A stretch of DNA of 64,000 bases from contig DUNU01000020.1 of NCBI GenBank assembly GCA_012839185.1, forward strand, positions 62,001 through 126,000. The letters are read 5' to 3'. Within the stretch, counting starts at the first letter, position 1, and each line of letters starts with the position of its first letter. A program made the translations under genes and the position numbers. This document shows, piece after piece, positions 18,813-28,643 of the stretch. The DNA comes from Clostridiales bacterium. GTDB taxonomy: Bacteria; Bacillota; Clostridia; Oscillospirales; Acutalibacteraceae. The notes below the pieces were generated by a model. It saw only the letters and a program-made list of their open reading frames with translations. It had not been told where the DNA came from and searched no databases.

Positions 18813-19710
18813 TTTCTCTTGTGAAAAAGCAGGCGAAAGACTTGACAAAATCATAGCTGAAAACAGCGAATTGACACGTTCAATGGTTCAAAAACTTATT
18901 GAACAAGGTGATGTAAAAGTTAATGATAATACTGTTGCTAAAAGTTACAAGACAAAATCGGGAGATGAGATAACGGTATATATTCCTGATCCTGTTGAAC
19001 TTGAAGCAAAGCCGGAAAATATACCGCTTGACATAGTATATGAAGATAACGACCTTTTAGTTGTCAACAAACCGAGAGGAATGGTTGTTCATCCTGCCGC
19101 GGGAAATTTTAACGGTACAATGGTAAATGCTCTTTTATATCATTGCAAAGACTCGCTTTCGGGGATTAACGGAGTTATCCGCCCCGGAATAGTTCATAGA
19201 ATTGATAAGGATACAAGCGGACTTCTGATTGTTGCGAAAAATGATATTGCTCATCTGGGATTGGCAAGGCAACTTAAAGAACGCTCATTCAAACGAGAAT
19301 ACAGAGCGATATTGGTCGGTTGTCCGAAAGAATATAAGGGTACAATAAATGCTCCCATAGGCAGAAGTTCCAAAGACAGAAAAAAACAGGCAATTAACGG
19401 AATAAATCCGAGAAATGCCACAACATATTATGAAGTATTGGAAGATTACGGCAAGTTTTCGTATGTAAAATGTGTGCTTGAAACCGGTCGTACTCATCAG
19501 ATCCGAGTGCATATGGCATCAATCGGTCATCCCGTTGCGGGAGATACGGTTTACGGTGGAGCAAAGAATGATTTTGGCTTAAACGGTCAGGCTTTGCATG
19601 CACATACCATCGGTTTTATTCATCCCGTAACGAAAGAATATCTTGAATTTTCTTCCGACCTGCCTGAGTATTTTGCTGAATTTTTGAGAAAGATTCAAAA
19701 CTTGAACTGA
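18799..19710 (+). CDS. Ribosomal large subunit pseudouridine synthase (RluD/RluA family)
   Basis: The 303-residue protein has an N-terminal S4 RNA-binding domain (about 1-75) and the RluA-family catalytic core with PGIVHRIDKDTSGLL, whose aspartate attacks the target uridine. GRTHQIRVHM is the second conserved block. The S4-plus-core architecture matches RluD and its Bacillus relative YlyB. In Firmicutes this gene is usually next to lspA, as here, with a 14-bp overlap. The target uridines cannot be read from the sequence. Confidence 0.93.
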   Translation: MEILDFSCEKAGERLDKIIAENSELTRSMVQKLIEQGDVKVNDNTVAKSYKTKSGDEITVYIPDPVELEAKPENIPLDIVYEDNDLLVVNKPRGMVVHPAAGNFNGTMVNALLYHCKDSLSGINGVIRPGIVHRIDKDTSGLLIVAKNDIAHLGLARQLKERSFKREYRAILVGCPKEYKGTINAPIGRSSKDRKKQAINGINPRNATTYYEVLEDYGKFSYVKCVLETGRTHQIRVHMASIGHPVAGDTVYGGAKNDFGLNGQALHAHTIGFIHPVTKEYLEFSSDLPEYFAEFLRKIQNLN

Positions 19711-19746
19711 TATAAATTGATAATTATTTGTTAAAAGGAGAGATAT

Positions 19747-20583
19747 ATGGACATTAAGCTTAAAAAGGAACTTATGACTGTGGCGACAAATATCAGAAAA
19801 AGTATAATTGTCGGCACATACAACGCAAAATCCGGTCATCCGGGCGGCTCACTTTCAATAAGCGACCTTCTTGCATACCTTTATTTCGTAGAGATGAATG
19901 TTGATGCCAAGAACCCGAAATGTGAGGACAGAGATCGTTTGGTATTATCAAAAGGTCATGCAGCTCCCGCACTTTACGGTGTATTGGCAGAAAAAGGTTT
20001 CTTCCCGAAAGAAGATATTGCAACTTTAAGAAAGAGCGATTCATATCTTCAAGGTCATCCGAACATGACTTCTGTCCCCGGCGTTGATATGTCAACCGGT
20101 TCATTGGGACAGGGTATTTCTGCTGCCTGCGGTATGGCATTGGGCTCAAAAATCAACGGCGACAAGTTTCGTGTATATACCATTTTAGGTGACGGCGAAC
20201 TTCAGGAAGGTCAGGTATGGGAGGCTGCAATGTTTGCCGCTGCTAAGAAACTTGACACTTTGGTTGCTGTTGTCGACAACAACAATCTTCAGATTGACGG
20301 TACCGTTGAGGAAGTAAACTCCCCCTATCCGATTGATGAAAAATTTGCCGCATTCGGTTGGAATGTGATAAACATTGACGGTCACGATTTTGACGAGATT
20401 GAAGCAGCATTTGAAAAAGCAAGACAGACAAAAGGTAAGCCCACGGCAATCATTGCAAAAACCGTAAAAGGTAAGGGTGTATCGTTTATGGAAAATCAGG
20501 TTGGTTGGCATGGTACCGCCCCCAAGGGTGAGGAATATGAACAAGCCATCAAAGAACTTGATGAATTTCTTGCAAACATATAA
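19747..20583 (+). CDS. Transketolase, N-terminal (TPP-binding) subunit
   Basis: This 278-residue protein is the first half of transketolase, which moves two-carbon units between sugar phosphates in the non-oxidative pentose phosphate pathway. It has the TPP/Mg motif GDGELQEGQVWEA followed by DNNNLQIDG, and the AGHPGGSLS-like SGHPGGSLS segment. The split form, with separate N and C subunits, is common in Clostridia. The partner subunit follows 12 bp downstream. The ATG has AAAGGAGAGA. Confidence 0.95.
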   Translation: MDIKLKKELMTVATNIRKSIIVGTYNAKSGHPGGSLSISDLLAYLYFVEMNVDAKNPKCEDRDRLVLSKGHAAPALYGVLAEKGFFPKEDIATLRKSDSYLQGHPNMTSVPGVDMSTGSLGQGISAACGMALGSKINGDKFRVYTILGDGELQEGQVWEAAMFAAAKKLDTLVAVVDNNNLQIDGTVEEVNSPYPIDEKFAAFGWNVINIDGHDFDEIEAAFEKARQTKGKPTAIIAKTVKGKGVSFMENQVGWHGTAPKGEEYEQAIKELDEFLANI

Positions 20584-20595
20584 GGAGGACTTATC

Positions 20596-21540
20596 ATGGC
20601 TGATATTATTAAAACCGCAACAAGAGATGCCTACGGTAAGGCTCTCGTGGAATTAGGAGATAAATATTCAAATATCCGCGTGCTGGATGCCGATTTGGCA
20701 GCGGCAACAAAAACGGGTATGTTCAAAAAGGCACATCCCGACAAGTTTTATGACTGTGGAATTGCTGAAAGTAACATGATGGGAATTGCCGCAGGTCTTT
20801 CAACTGCTGGATTTGTTGTATTTGCAAGTTCTTTTGCAATGTTTGCGGCAGGTCGTGCATTTGAACAAGTCAGAAACACAATCTGCTACCCGCATCTTAA
20901 CGTAAAAATCGGTGCAACTCACGCAGGTATAAGTGTGGGTGAAGACGGTGCATCTCACCAATGCTGTGAAGATATTGCACTTATGCGTTCAATCCCGAAT
21001 ATGACTATCATTAACCCGGCAGATGACATTGAAGCACATGCTGCTGTTTTTGCGGCATATGAAATGAATGGACCTTGCTATATGCGTTTCGGTCGTCTTG
21101 CCGTTCCTCGTCTTTTTGATGAAAACTACAAGTTTGAGATTGGCAAAGGCGTATATCTTAAAGAAGGTACCGATGTTACGATTATCGCTACCGGTCTTTT
21201 GGTCGGTCCCGCACTTGAAGCCGCCGAAGCACTTAATAACGAAGGCATTTCTGCCGCTGTTATCAATATGGCGACAATTAAGCCGATTGATCGTGATATT
21301 ATCGTTGATGCGGCAAACAAGACAGGCTGCATTGTTACCGCCGAAGAACATAACATTATCGGTGGCTTAGGCTCTGCCGTTGCTGAAGTTGTTTGCGAAA
21401 CTAAACCCGTACCTGTAGTTCGTCTGGGTGTCAATGATGAATTTGGTAAATCCGGTCCCGCACTTGAACTTCTTGATATTTTCGGACTTAACGCAAAGGG
21501 TGTAATCGAAAAGGCAAAAGCCGCAATTTCTTTGAAATAA
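20596..21540 (+). CDS. Transketolase, C-terminal (pyrimidine-binding) subunit
   Basis: This 314-residue protein supplies the pyrimidine-binding and C-terminal domains of split transketolase. Visible blocks are GIAESNMMGIAAG, the ATHAGISVGEDGASHQ loop and the MRSIPNMTIINPAD region. It is preceded by AAGGAGGA and follows the N-terminal subunit by 12 bp, so the two should be made in equal amounts. L-rhamnose isomerase begins 3 bp after its stop, joining the pentose pathway step to a sugar-catabolic operon. Confidence 0.95.
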   Translation: MADIIKTATRDAYGKALVELGDKYSNIRVLDADLAAATKTGMFKKAHPDKFYDCGIAESNMMGIAAGLSTAGFVVFASSFAMFAAGRAFEQVRNTICYPHLNVKIGATHAGISVGEDGASHQCCEDIALMRSIPNMTIINPADDIEAHAAVFAAYEMNGPCYMRFGRLAVPRLFDENYKFEIGKGVYLKEGTDVTIIATGLLVGPALEAAEALNNEGISAAVINMATIKPIDRDIIVDAANKTGCIVTAEEHNIIGGLGSAVAEVVCETKPVPVVRLGVNDEFGKSGPALELLDIFGLNAKGVIEKAKAAISLK

Positions 21541-21543
21541 ACT

Positions 21544-22782
21544 ATGTATAATTACGCAAAAGATATATACTCAAAATTGGGTATTGATACTGAAAAGGCT
21601 ATTGATACCCTCTCAAAAGTAAAAATCTCCATGCATTGTTGGCAGGGAGATGATATAGGCGGTTTTGAGACTGTTGCGGGCGGTGTTGACGGCGGTCTTG
21701 CCGTAACCGGAAATTATCCCGGAAAGGCAACCAATCCCGAACAACTTATGGCGGATATTGATGTCGCCTTAAAACTTATTCCCGGAAATCATAAGATTAA
21801 CCTGCACGCAATTTACGCTATTACCGATGAGAATGTATCCCGTGAAAAATTAGAACCCAAGCATTTTGAAAAATGGGTTGAATTTGCAAAAAAACGTGGT
21901 TTGGGCTTGGATATGAACCCGACGTTGTTCGGACATAAACTTGCTGCCGACGGTCTTACGTTATCTCACCCTAAAAAGGAAATACGTGATTTTTGGATTG
22001 AACATTGCAAGGCTTGCCGAAAAATTGCAGAGTATTTCGGTCGTGAAACAGGACAGCCTTCGCTTTGCAATATCTGGATTCCCGACGGCTATAAAGAAAC
22101 TCCCGCAGATCGTTTAGGTCCTCGTTTGAGATTAAAAGAATCTCTTGATGAGATTTATTCCGAAAAACTTGATTCCCGTTATATCATTGACAGCGTTGAG
22201 TCAAAAGTTTTTGCAATCGGTGTTGAATCTTATACAGTCGGCTCACACGAGTTTTATATGAACTATGCCGCAAAGTCTGGGGTTTGCTGCCTTCTTGATA
22301 ACGGACATTTCCATCCGACGGAAGTAGTCAGCGATAAAATCCCGTCAATGCTTGCATTTGCTGATAAAATTGCGTTGCATGTAACACGCGGGGTACGTTG
22401 GGACAGCGACCATGTTGTGATATTTGATGACGAACTTAAAGAAATTGCGAAAGAGATTGTCCGTTGTGATGCTCTTAACAAGGTTTTAATCGGGCTTGAT
22501 TTCTTTGACGCATCTATAAACCGTGTTGCCGCATGGGTTATCGGTATGAGAAATATGGAGAAAGCATTGTTATTTGCCCTTCTCCAGCCAAATAATATTC
22601 TCAAAGATTATCAGAATAACGGTGATTTTACATCGATGCTCGCATTGTCCGAAGAAATGAAATCTTATCCTTTTACGATTGTATGGGATGAGTATTGTAA
22701 ACGTATGAATGTTCCCGAAAGAGATGTTTGGCTTGATACAATCAGAAAATACGAACAGGAAGTATTAGTCAATCGTAGATAA
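21544..22782 (+). CDS. rhaA: L-rhamnose isomerase
   Basis: RhaA interconverts L-rhamnose and L-rhamnulose with a metal-dependent TIM barrel. The 412-residue protein has the family hallmark [13 protein letters not shown] near residue 30, [13 protein letters not shown], the metal-ligand GLDMNPTLF and [13 protein letters not shown] blocks. The length is close to the usual ~418. There is no rhamnulose-1-phosphate aldolase in the window; an FGGY kinase lies two genes downstream. Some L-rhamnose isomerases act on other aldoses, so the physiological substrate may differ. Confidence 0.93.
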   Translation: MYNYAKDIYSKLGIDTEKAIDTLSKVKISMHCWQGDDIGGFETVAGGVDGGLAVTGNYPGKATNPEQLMADIDVALKLIPGNHKINLHAIYAITDENVSREKLEPKHFEKWVEFAKKRGLGLDMNPTLFGHKLAADGLTLSHPKKEIRDFWIEHCKACRKIAEYFGRETGQPSLCNIWIPDGYKETPADRLGPRLRLKESLDEIYSEKLDSRYIIDSVESKVFAIGVESYTVGSHEFYMNYAAKSGVCCLLDNGHFHPTEVVSDKIPSMLAFADKIALHVTRGVRWDSDHVVIFDDELKEIAKEIVRCDALNKVLIGLDFFDASINRVAAWVIGMRNMEKALLFALLQPNNILKDYQNNGDFTSMLALSEEMKSYPFTIVWDEYCKRMNVPERDVWLDTIRKYEQEVLVNRR

Positions 22783-22793
22783 AGGAGATTGTT

Positions 22794-24266
22794 ATGAAAA
22801 AGATTATCTCGCTTGTTTTGTCAGTGCTTATGCTCCTTAATATCTTTGTTTTAACGGCAACGGCACAGGAAGATATTGATTATGAAATCTTTAATCCCTA
22901 TGCAAATGTTGATTTTGAAGAATGGAATGCTTATAAAACCCAACTTCATTGTCATACAAACGCATCGGACGGTTTCTTGACCATCAAAGAGTCTGTACAA
23001 TGGCATTATGATTTAGATTATGACATAGTTGCAATTACAGACCACGGTACAATAAATAAGGGTTGGAACGTTGCTCCTCAGCTTATTCCGCTTGTTCGTC
23101 TGGTAAAATATGAACGCACTCAGATGGCTGATATTATTCCGCTTACGAGTGAGGAATACGAGGCATTTACGACCGGAACGGCACAAACAAGTAACGGTTT
23201 TGTCCGCACTCATGATACCGGTATGCTTGATGTAGAGAAGGGAATTGAACTTAATATGGCAACTCCCTTTGCAGATTGTCATCTGACAGGTTATTGGAGC
23301 AATTACGGGCAGGGACTTGCAGGAGTGTATGGCGATTACGAAACGCCCGCAGCCGAAGTTAAAAAAGACGGTGGTATAACCATGCTTTCCCATGTCGGCG
23401 AATATGTTTATACGGATAAAAACTCGCAAGATTATGTCGGAAAACCGATTGACGATTATTATCCCACAAAATTTGCCCGACTTTTTATTGATAATAAAGG
23501 CTCTGCCGTCGGTATGGGAATTAACAGTTCTCAGGATGAGCATACCCGTTGCGACAGAATTTTATATGACCAAATTCTTCAGAAGACTATTCCTAACGGC
23601 GTAGTACCTTGGGGATTTACATTTTCCGATTCCCACAATATCGAATCTTTGAACAGAGCCTATACATACAGTTATATGCCCGAACTTTCTCAAGACGCAC
23701 TTCGTAACTGCATGGTAAACGGTGAATTTTTCAGCGTATCACATTATTCAAACGGTGTTGAGCTCAACGGAATGAAAGAACTTCCTGATTATGAACCGGA
23801 CACCATGCGTGATACTAACACCATGTTTAACACACCGATGGTTACAAATGTAATTGTTGATGAGGAAAGCGATACAATAACCGTTGAAACCGAAAACGCA
23901 AATCAAATCACCTGGGTTTCCGATTGCAATGTCGTCCTTCGTGATGAAATTGTTGATAATACTTTCACTTTCGATCTTAATCGTGATGACTTGCTTGATG
24001 ATATAAATCTTTATCTGAGATTTTATATTACCGGTGAGGAGGGTATCTGTTATGCCAATCCCTTTGTTGTTAAGCCGGTCGGCACGACTTTCGAACCCGT
24101 AGAAGTTCCCGAAACCAATGATATTTCGGTTTTTTTACGAAAATTAGTAACTGTTATTGACTGGCTCTTCTTCAAACTCAATCCGGTTGTCTGGATTTTT
24201 AAGTATGCTGCTTTGGGTTATGACCCCTTTGCTCAACTTGTGGGAAAAGGCACTTTGAATAATTAA
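22794..24266 (+). CDS. Secreted or membrane-bound PHP-domain protein
   Basis: The 490-residue protein begins with a signal peptide (about 1-25, MKKIISLVLSVLMLLNIFVL). It then has a PHP-type metallo-hydrolase core: QLHCHTNASDGFLTIKE, VAITDHGTI and later HVGEY and FSDSHNIES. PHP domains hydrolyse phosphoesters or related bonds using a multi-metal site. A hydrophobic segment near 450-475 could be a membrane anchor. It lies between rhaA and an FGGY kinase, 11 bp after rhaA behind AAGGAG. An extracytoplasmic PHP protein in a sugar operon is unusual; the substrate is unknown. Confidence 0.75.
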   Translation: MKKIISLVLSVLMLLNIFVLTATAQEDIDYEIFNPYANVDFEEWNAYKTQLHCHTNASDGFLTIKESVQWHYDLDYDIVAITDHGTINKGWNVAPQLIPLVRLVKYERTQMADIIPLTSEEYEAFTTGTAQTSNGFVRTHDTGMLDVEKGIELNMATPFADCHLTGYWSNYGQGLAGVYGDYETPAAEVKKDGGITMLSHVGEYVYTDKNSQDYVGKPIDDYYPTKFARLFIDNKGSAVGMGINSSQDEHTRCDRILYDQILQKTIPNGVVPWGFTFSDSHNIESLNRAYTYSYMPELSQDALRNCMVNGEFFSVSHYSNGVELNGMKELPDYEPDTMRDTNTMFNTPMVTNVIVDEESDTITVETENANQITWVSDCNVVLRDEIVDNTFTFDLNRDDLLDDINLYLRFYITGEEGICYANPFVVKPVGTTFEPVEVPETNDISVFLRKLVTVIDWLFFKLNPVVWIFKYAALGYDPFAQLVGKGTLNN

Positions 24267-24286
24267 CCGTGAGGAGAAAATAAACA

Positions 24287-25879
24287 ATGGATAAAAAATA
24301 TGTAATTGCTTATGATGTTGGCACAACCGGTGTAAAAACCTGCGTCTTTGCCGTATCCGATTCGATCGAGCTTTTAGGCTATGCGTCCGAAGGCTATAAT
24401 CTCTATATTGAAGATGACGGCTCTGCGGAACAGGATCCGGATGAATGGTGGGAGGCAATGAGAATTACCACCGATAAAGCTATCCGTGCAGCAGACATTT
24501 CAGCCGATTTAATTGAAGGTATTTCTTTCTGTTCACAGATGCAGGGTTTTGTCGGTGTCGATAAAGACGGCAGACATGTTCACAGAGCATTCAGCTATAT
24601 GGATCAACGTGCAAGGGAAGAACTTAAAAAGGGTATTGCTCATGGTGTTCAGATTGCCGGTGCGAATGTATTCAAACTCTTAAAGTCACTTAAAATCACA
24701 GGTGCTGTTGCAGCATCTGTTAAAGACCCCGTTTGGAAATATAAATGGCTGGAAGCGAACAGACCGGAAGAATTTGCTCGTGTACACAAATGGCTTGACG
24801 TCAAGGAATCTCTTATTGCTCGTATGACCGGTGAATTTGTTATGACTCCCGACTCGGCTTTTGGTACGGAACTTTACGATATCAGGAAGGGCGAATTCTC
24901 TCCCGAAATGCTTGATATGCTTGGTGTAAAACACGAACATATGCCTAAAATAGTCCAGTGTACCGAGAAGGTTGGTGGTTTGACTGAACAGGCTGCAAAA
25001 GATTTAGGTCTTAAACCCGGCACGGCAGTATTCGGTGGCGGCGGAGACGCTTCTCTTATCGGTATCGGTGCAGGTGCCGTCGGTATGGGTGATACTCACG
25101 TATATTCCGGTACTTCCGGTTGGGTTGGTACTGTTGTTGACAAGAGTGTGGTTGACGCAACTGCTATGATTGCAGCAATCGTCAGTGCCGATGCAGGCAA
25201 ATTCTTATATTTCGCAGAACTTGAAACCGCAGGAAAATGTCTTGAATGGGTAAAGGATCATCTTGCTCTTGACGAGATTGGTATTTACCTTGAAAAGAAG
25301 GATGTTTCAGAATCATACGAAAGTAAATACAGAAGCCTTTACGACTATATGACCGAAGTGGTAGCTACTGTTCCGGCAGGCTCAAACGGAGTTATTTTCA
25401 CGCCTTGGCTTCACGGTAACCGTTGTCCTTTTGAAGATCCCAATGCTCGCGGTATTTTCTTTAATATCGGTCTTAATACAGGCAAATCAGATATGATTCG
25501 TTCTGTTTTGGAGGGTGTATGCTATCATCTTCGCTGGTTTATTGAGACACAGGACAAGAAAGTCCAGACTTCTTCCGTTCTTCGTTTTGTCGGCGGTGGT
25601 GCTCTTTCTCCCTTGACCTGCCAGATTCTTGCCGATGTAACGGGAAGAAAAGTTGAAACAGTTGACTCCCCGCAGAATGTCGGTGCCGTCGGTGCCGCAG
25701 TATTGATGGCGGTAGGTTTAGGACTTATCGAAAAAGTTGAGGATGCAAAGAAACTTATTCCTGTGGTAAAGACATTTACTCCGAATATGGAGAATAAGAA
25801 AGTATATGACAAGATGTTTGAAGTATACAAGCGACTTTATTCAAGCAATAAAAAGAATTTTGCTGACCTCAACGAATAA
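24287..25879 (+). CDS. FGGY-family carbohydrate kinase, xylulokinase-like
   Basis: The 530-residue protein has the two-domain FGGY fold: the N-terminal phosphate loop YDVGTTGVKTCVF, CSQMQGFV, the hinge segment YSGTSGWVG, and the C-terminal nucleotide block VLRFVGGGALSPLTCQI. It most resembles xylulokinases and their broad-specificity relatives. Its place after rhaA and transketolase would fit phosphorylation of L-rhamnulose or D-xylulose, the latter feeding transketolase directly; the sequence alone does not decide. It starts 20 bp after the PHP gene with GAGGAG. Confidence 0.85.
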   Translation: MDKKYVIAYDVGTTGVKTCVFAVSDSIELLGYASEGYNLYIEDDGSAEQDPDEWWEAMRITTDKAIRAADISADLIEGISFCSQMQGFVGVDKDGRHVHRAFSYMDQRAREELKKGIAHGVQIAGANVFKLLKSLKITGAVAASVKDPVWKYKWLEANRPEEFARVHKWLDVKESLIARMTGEFVMTPDSAFGTELYDIRKGEFSPEMLDMLGVKHEHMPKIVQCTEKVGGLTEQAAKDLGLKPGTAVFGGGGDASLIGIGAGAVGMGDTHVYSGTSGWVGTVVDKSVVDATAMIAAIVSADAGKFLYFAELETAGKCLEWVKDHLALDEIGIYLEKKDVSESYESKYRSLYDYMTEVVATVPAGSNGVIFTPWLHGNRCPFEDPNARGIFFNIGLNTGKSDMIRSVLEGVCYHLRWFIETQDKKVQTSSVLRFVGGGALSPLTCQILADVTGRKVETVDSPQNVGAVGAAVLMAVGLGLIEKVEDAKKLIPVVKTFTPNMENKKVYDKMFEVYKRLYSSNKKNFADLNE

Positions 25880-25911
25880 TTCTTGCCCAATAAATTTAAG
25901 GATAAAATAAA

Positions 25912-26808
25912 ATGACATCATTAGAACTTATGCAATCGCTCTATACAGAGCTTGCCCAAAAAATGACAGAACACGGTTTTGCACCGGTATTTCCCGAAGG
26001 TATTCGCCAGAATGAGCCTCCTTTGGCAAAACGCAGCAATGATTCCTGCTATATTGATTATGTCGGTAAAAAGGGCAAATTGCGTCTTCTCTATTCCGAT
26101 AATAAGGTTTACCTTCTTGCCGCAGCAGCCGATGCGAATTCCGTTGATGATACCGATTATTCAAAAATCGCTACCGTCTTGTTTATACTTGACGAATATG
26201 ACAGCCGCGATATTCGTTCAACCGTCAACGAACTTAACGAAACGCTTGAAGAAAATTTTGGTATCAAGGATATATTTAAAAAGACCAACGGTCAGAAAAA
26301 ACCTCAGGTTGTTACTCGCAATCAGGCAAAAAGCGGTGCATTAAGTTATGACGGAAACACTTTGGCTGTTAAACTCTTGGCTCTTTATCCCGAACTTAAG
26401 GATGCCTATAACGAAAATGTAGAGAGTTACGGTGAATTTTTACAGGAAGATTTCTTTGTTAATCACGCAAATGCTCCCATTCTTTCCACAATCAAGTCCA
26501 ATCATGCTCCTTCAATGAAGAAACTTTTCAATATTCTTTGCGAGATATATGACAGTGGTACAAATTCAGTTCAGAATTTGATAGCTGTAACGATTTTGGG
26601 CAGTATCAAGAATGATCCGACTATGATTACCAATATTCTACCCTATTTGAGCGACTCTATGCTCGAACCGGTTATTGAGGTAAACAAGATTCTTGCAACT
26701 TCAAAGAGTGCCAATGCCCGACTTGAAAATCCGCCTCCCTATAAACCGAAAAATAAAAAATCCGGTGGACTTATGCAAAGCCTTATGGGCGGAGGAACTC
26801 CTCAATAA
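25912..26808 (+). CDS. Uncharacterised cytoplasmic protein
   Basis: I do not recognise this 298-residue protein. It has no signal peptide or membrane segment. The N-terminal half (1-130) looks alpha/beta and includes an acidic FILDEYDSRDIR stretch; residues 150-270 look helical; the last ~25 residues are a Pro-, Lys- and Gly-rich tail ending MQSLMGGGTPQ. The gene has moderate codon use like its neighbours and a weak AAGGAT ribosome site. It lies between the FGGY kinase and the TSCPD protein. Confidence 0.65.
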   Translation: MTSLELMQSLYTELAQKMTEHGFAPVFPEGIRQNEPPLAKRSNDSCYIDYVGKKGKLRLLYSDNKVYLLAAAADANSVDDTDYSKIATVLFILDEYDSRDIRSTVNELNETLEENFGIKDIFKKTNGQKKPQVVTRNQAKSGALSYDGNTLAVKLLALYPELKDAYNENVESYGEFLQEDFFVNHANAPILSTIKSNHAPSMKKLFNILCEIYDSGTNSVQNLIAVTILGSIKNDPTMITNILPYLSDSMLEPVIEVNKILATSKSANARLENPPPYKPKNKKSGGLMQSLMGGGTPQ

Positions 26809-26824
26809 AATGTTAAAGTGAAAT

Positions 26825-27118
26825 TTGAAAACAGAAAAATCAACTTCACTTTTCATATCGGTGATAGATAATAATATTACATATAAAGAAAAAATGTCCG
26901 GTACTTGTGCAAGGCAGGTCAGCTTTGACATAGAGGACGGCAAAGTTTATAATATTAAATTTTTTGGCGGTTGCAGCGGCAATACAAAAGGCGTTGCCGC
27001 ACTTTGCGACGGGATGGATGCAAACGAAGTTATACGCAGAATCAAGGGTATTCGTTGCGGATTTAGGTCAACATCCTGCCCCGATCAATTTGCAAAAGCC
27101 ATAGAAAGAAACTTATGA
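26825..27118 (+). CDS. TSCPD-domain protein (TIGR03905 type)
   Basis: This 97-residue protein matches the small TSCPD-domain proteins of anaerobes: [16 protein letters not shown], a FFGGCSGN block and the C-terminal STSCPDQ signature with closely placed cysteines. The same domain occurs at the end of some adenosylcobalamin-dependent ribonucleotide reductases, so a redox or metal role is plausible. I use the TTG at 26825 with AAAGTGA upstream; this start is tentative and ATG 26894 would remove the first conserved strand. It overlaps the exonuclease gene by 4 bp. Confidence 0.75.
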   Translation: MKTEKSTSLFISVIDNNITYKEKMSGTCARQVSFDIEDGKVYNIKFFGGCSGNTKGVAALCDGMDANEVIRRIKGIRCGFRSTSCPDQFAKAIERNL

Positions 27119-27870
27119 AACGATTTATTTCTTGGAATGTAAATGGTCTTCGTGCTATTCGCAATAAAGGATTTGACGATATTTTCAATGACTTTGATGC
27201 TGATGCGTTTTGTCTTCAGGAGATAAAACTTCAGGAAGGACAGACGGATTTTGCTCCCGAAGGGTATTTTTCGTATTGGAATTATGCTGAAAGAAAAGGA
27301 TATTCGGGAACAGCAATATTTTCAAAAGAAGAGGCTATTTCAGTTAAATACGGCATTGGAGAGCCGTATTATGACGATGAGGGTAGAGTAATTACATTGG
27401 AATATCCCGATTATTATTTAGTTGCAGTCTATACCCCGAACGCTAAAGAAGATTTATCAAGACTTGATTATCGCTGTGATTGGGAAGATTTGTTTCGGAA
27501 ATATCTCCATTCACTTAATAAGCCGGTTGTTGTATGTGGCGACCTGAATGTCGCACATCAGGAAATTGACTTGAAGAATTTTAAGACCAACAGAGGGAAT
27601 GCGGGATTTACCGATGAGGAGAGAGGGAAATTTACCGAACTTCTCGAAAGCGGTTTTACCGATACTTTCCGTTATTTATATCCTGATTTAGAGGGCGTAT
27701 ATTCATGGTGGAGTTATCGTTATAAAGCACGTGAAAATAATGCGGGATGGAGAATAGACTATTTTTTGGTATCAGATACAATCAAAGATAAAATAGCGGG
27801 AGCAGCAATTCATATGGACATTTTCGGCTCGGATCACTGCCCCGTAGAACTAATATTGGATATAGGATAA
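27115..27870 (+). CDS. Exodeoxyribonuclease III / AP endonuclease
   Basis: The 251-residue enzyme cleaves at abasic sites and has 3' exonuclease and phosphatase activity in base excision repair. The catalytic blocks are visible: SWNVNGLRA at the start, LQEIKLQ (metal-binding Glu), [17 protein letters not shown] and [10 protein letters not shown] (catalytic Asp-His). The length is normal for ExoA/Xth. It starts in an ATGA overlap with the TSCPD gene and ends 3 bp before the acyltransferase. Confidence 0.95.
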   Translation: MKRFISWNVNGLRAIRNKGFDDIFNDFDADAFCLQEIKLQEGQTDFAPEGYFSYWNYAERKGYSGTAIFSKEEAISVKYGIGEPYYDDEGRVITLEYPDYYLVAVYTPNAKEDLSRLDYRCDWEDLFRKYLHSLNKPVVVCGDLNVAHQEIDLKNFKTNRGNAGFTDEERGKFTELLESGFTDTFRYLYPDLEGVYSWWSYRYKARENNAGWRIDYFLVSDTIKDKIAGAAIHMDIFGSDHCPVELILDIG

Positions 27871-27873
27871 ACT

Positions 27874-28590
27874 ATGGGAAAATTAGCATTTGTGTTATTT
27901 GTGTTTAAATATCTTATAACACACGACAAAGACCGCAAGGCAATGAAGGCAGCTAAAGAAGCCGGCGATCAAGAAAAACTTAAAAAGTTGGTTGCTCATA
28001 CTTATAATGATGTAATTGAGAATTTCTGTAAGCGTTTTGATATTACGATTGATGTTTCGGGATATGAGAATGTCCCCGATTGTCCTGTTTTATATGTTGC
28101 AAATCACAGCGGAATGATTGATGCTGCGGTTTTGGCAAAAATGCCCGGCGGTATAGGTATCGTTCTTAAAAAAGAGTTTGAAAAAGTGCCGTTTTTATTA
28201 AAATGGCTTTCAAATATGAACGGTGTATTTATTGACAGACAGAATCCTCGTGAAGCAGTCAATGCAATCAATCAAGCCGCTGAAATCATCAAATCAGGCT
28301 ATTCAATGGGTATTTTCCCTGAAGGCACTCGCACGAGAGATGCGTCAGTCGGTGAATTTAAAAACGGAGCATTCAAAATTGCTCAAAAGACAGGTTGTCC
28401 CATTGTTCCCATTGCAATCAGCGGTTCATATAAATTATGGGAAGATCCCGGAAAGATTATTCCCGGTACAATAAAGGCTCATATTTTAGAGCCGATCTAT
28501 ACCGAAAATCTTGACCGCAAAGCAATTAAGGAACTTAGTGCAGTTGTTCGTCAGCAAATTGTTGATGAACTTGAATCTATGAATAAATAA
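27874..28590 (+). CDS. 1-acyl-sn-glycerol-3-phosphate acyltransferase (PlsC-like)
   Basis: The 238-residue protein has the PlsC signatures NHSGMID (the H-x4-D catalytic pair) and FPEGTRTRD, plus VPIAISGS. It would acylate lysophosphatidic acid to phosphatidic acid at the membrane surface. A short hydrophobic N terminus may help association. It starts 3 bp after the exonuclease gene, and a weak terminator follows. Confidence 0.92.
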   Translation: MGKLAFVLFVFKYLITHDKDRKAMKAAKEAGDQEKLKKLVAHTYNDVIENFCKRFDITIDVSGYENVPDCPVLYVANHSGMIDAAVLAKMPGGIGIVLKKEFEKVPFLLKWLSNMNGVFIDRQNPREAVNAINQAAEIIKSGYSMGIFPEGTRTRDASVGEFKNGAFKIAQKTGCPIVPIAISGSYKLWEDPGKIIPGTIKAHILEPIYTENLDRKAIKELSAVVRQQIVDELESMNK

Positions 28591-28596
28591 AAACTT

Positions 28597-28633
28597 GGGT
28601 TACAATATTTGGCTTATTGTAGCCCTATTTTGT
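28597..28633 (+). terminator. Probable intrinsic terminator after plsC-like gene
   Basis: GGGTTACAAT pairs with ATTGTAGCCC (28597-28606 and 28616-28625, one G-U pair), followed by TATTTTGT. The T-run is interrupted, so efficiency may be partial. Confidence 0.55.
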
Positions 28634-28643
28634 AGGTGAGATT

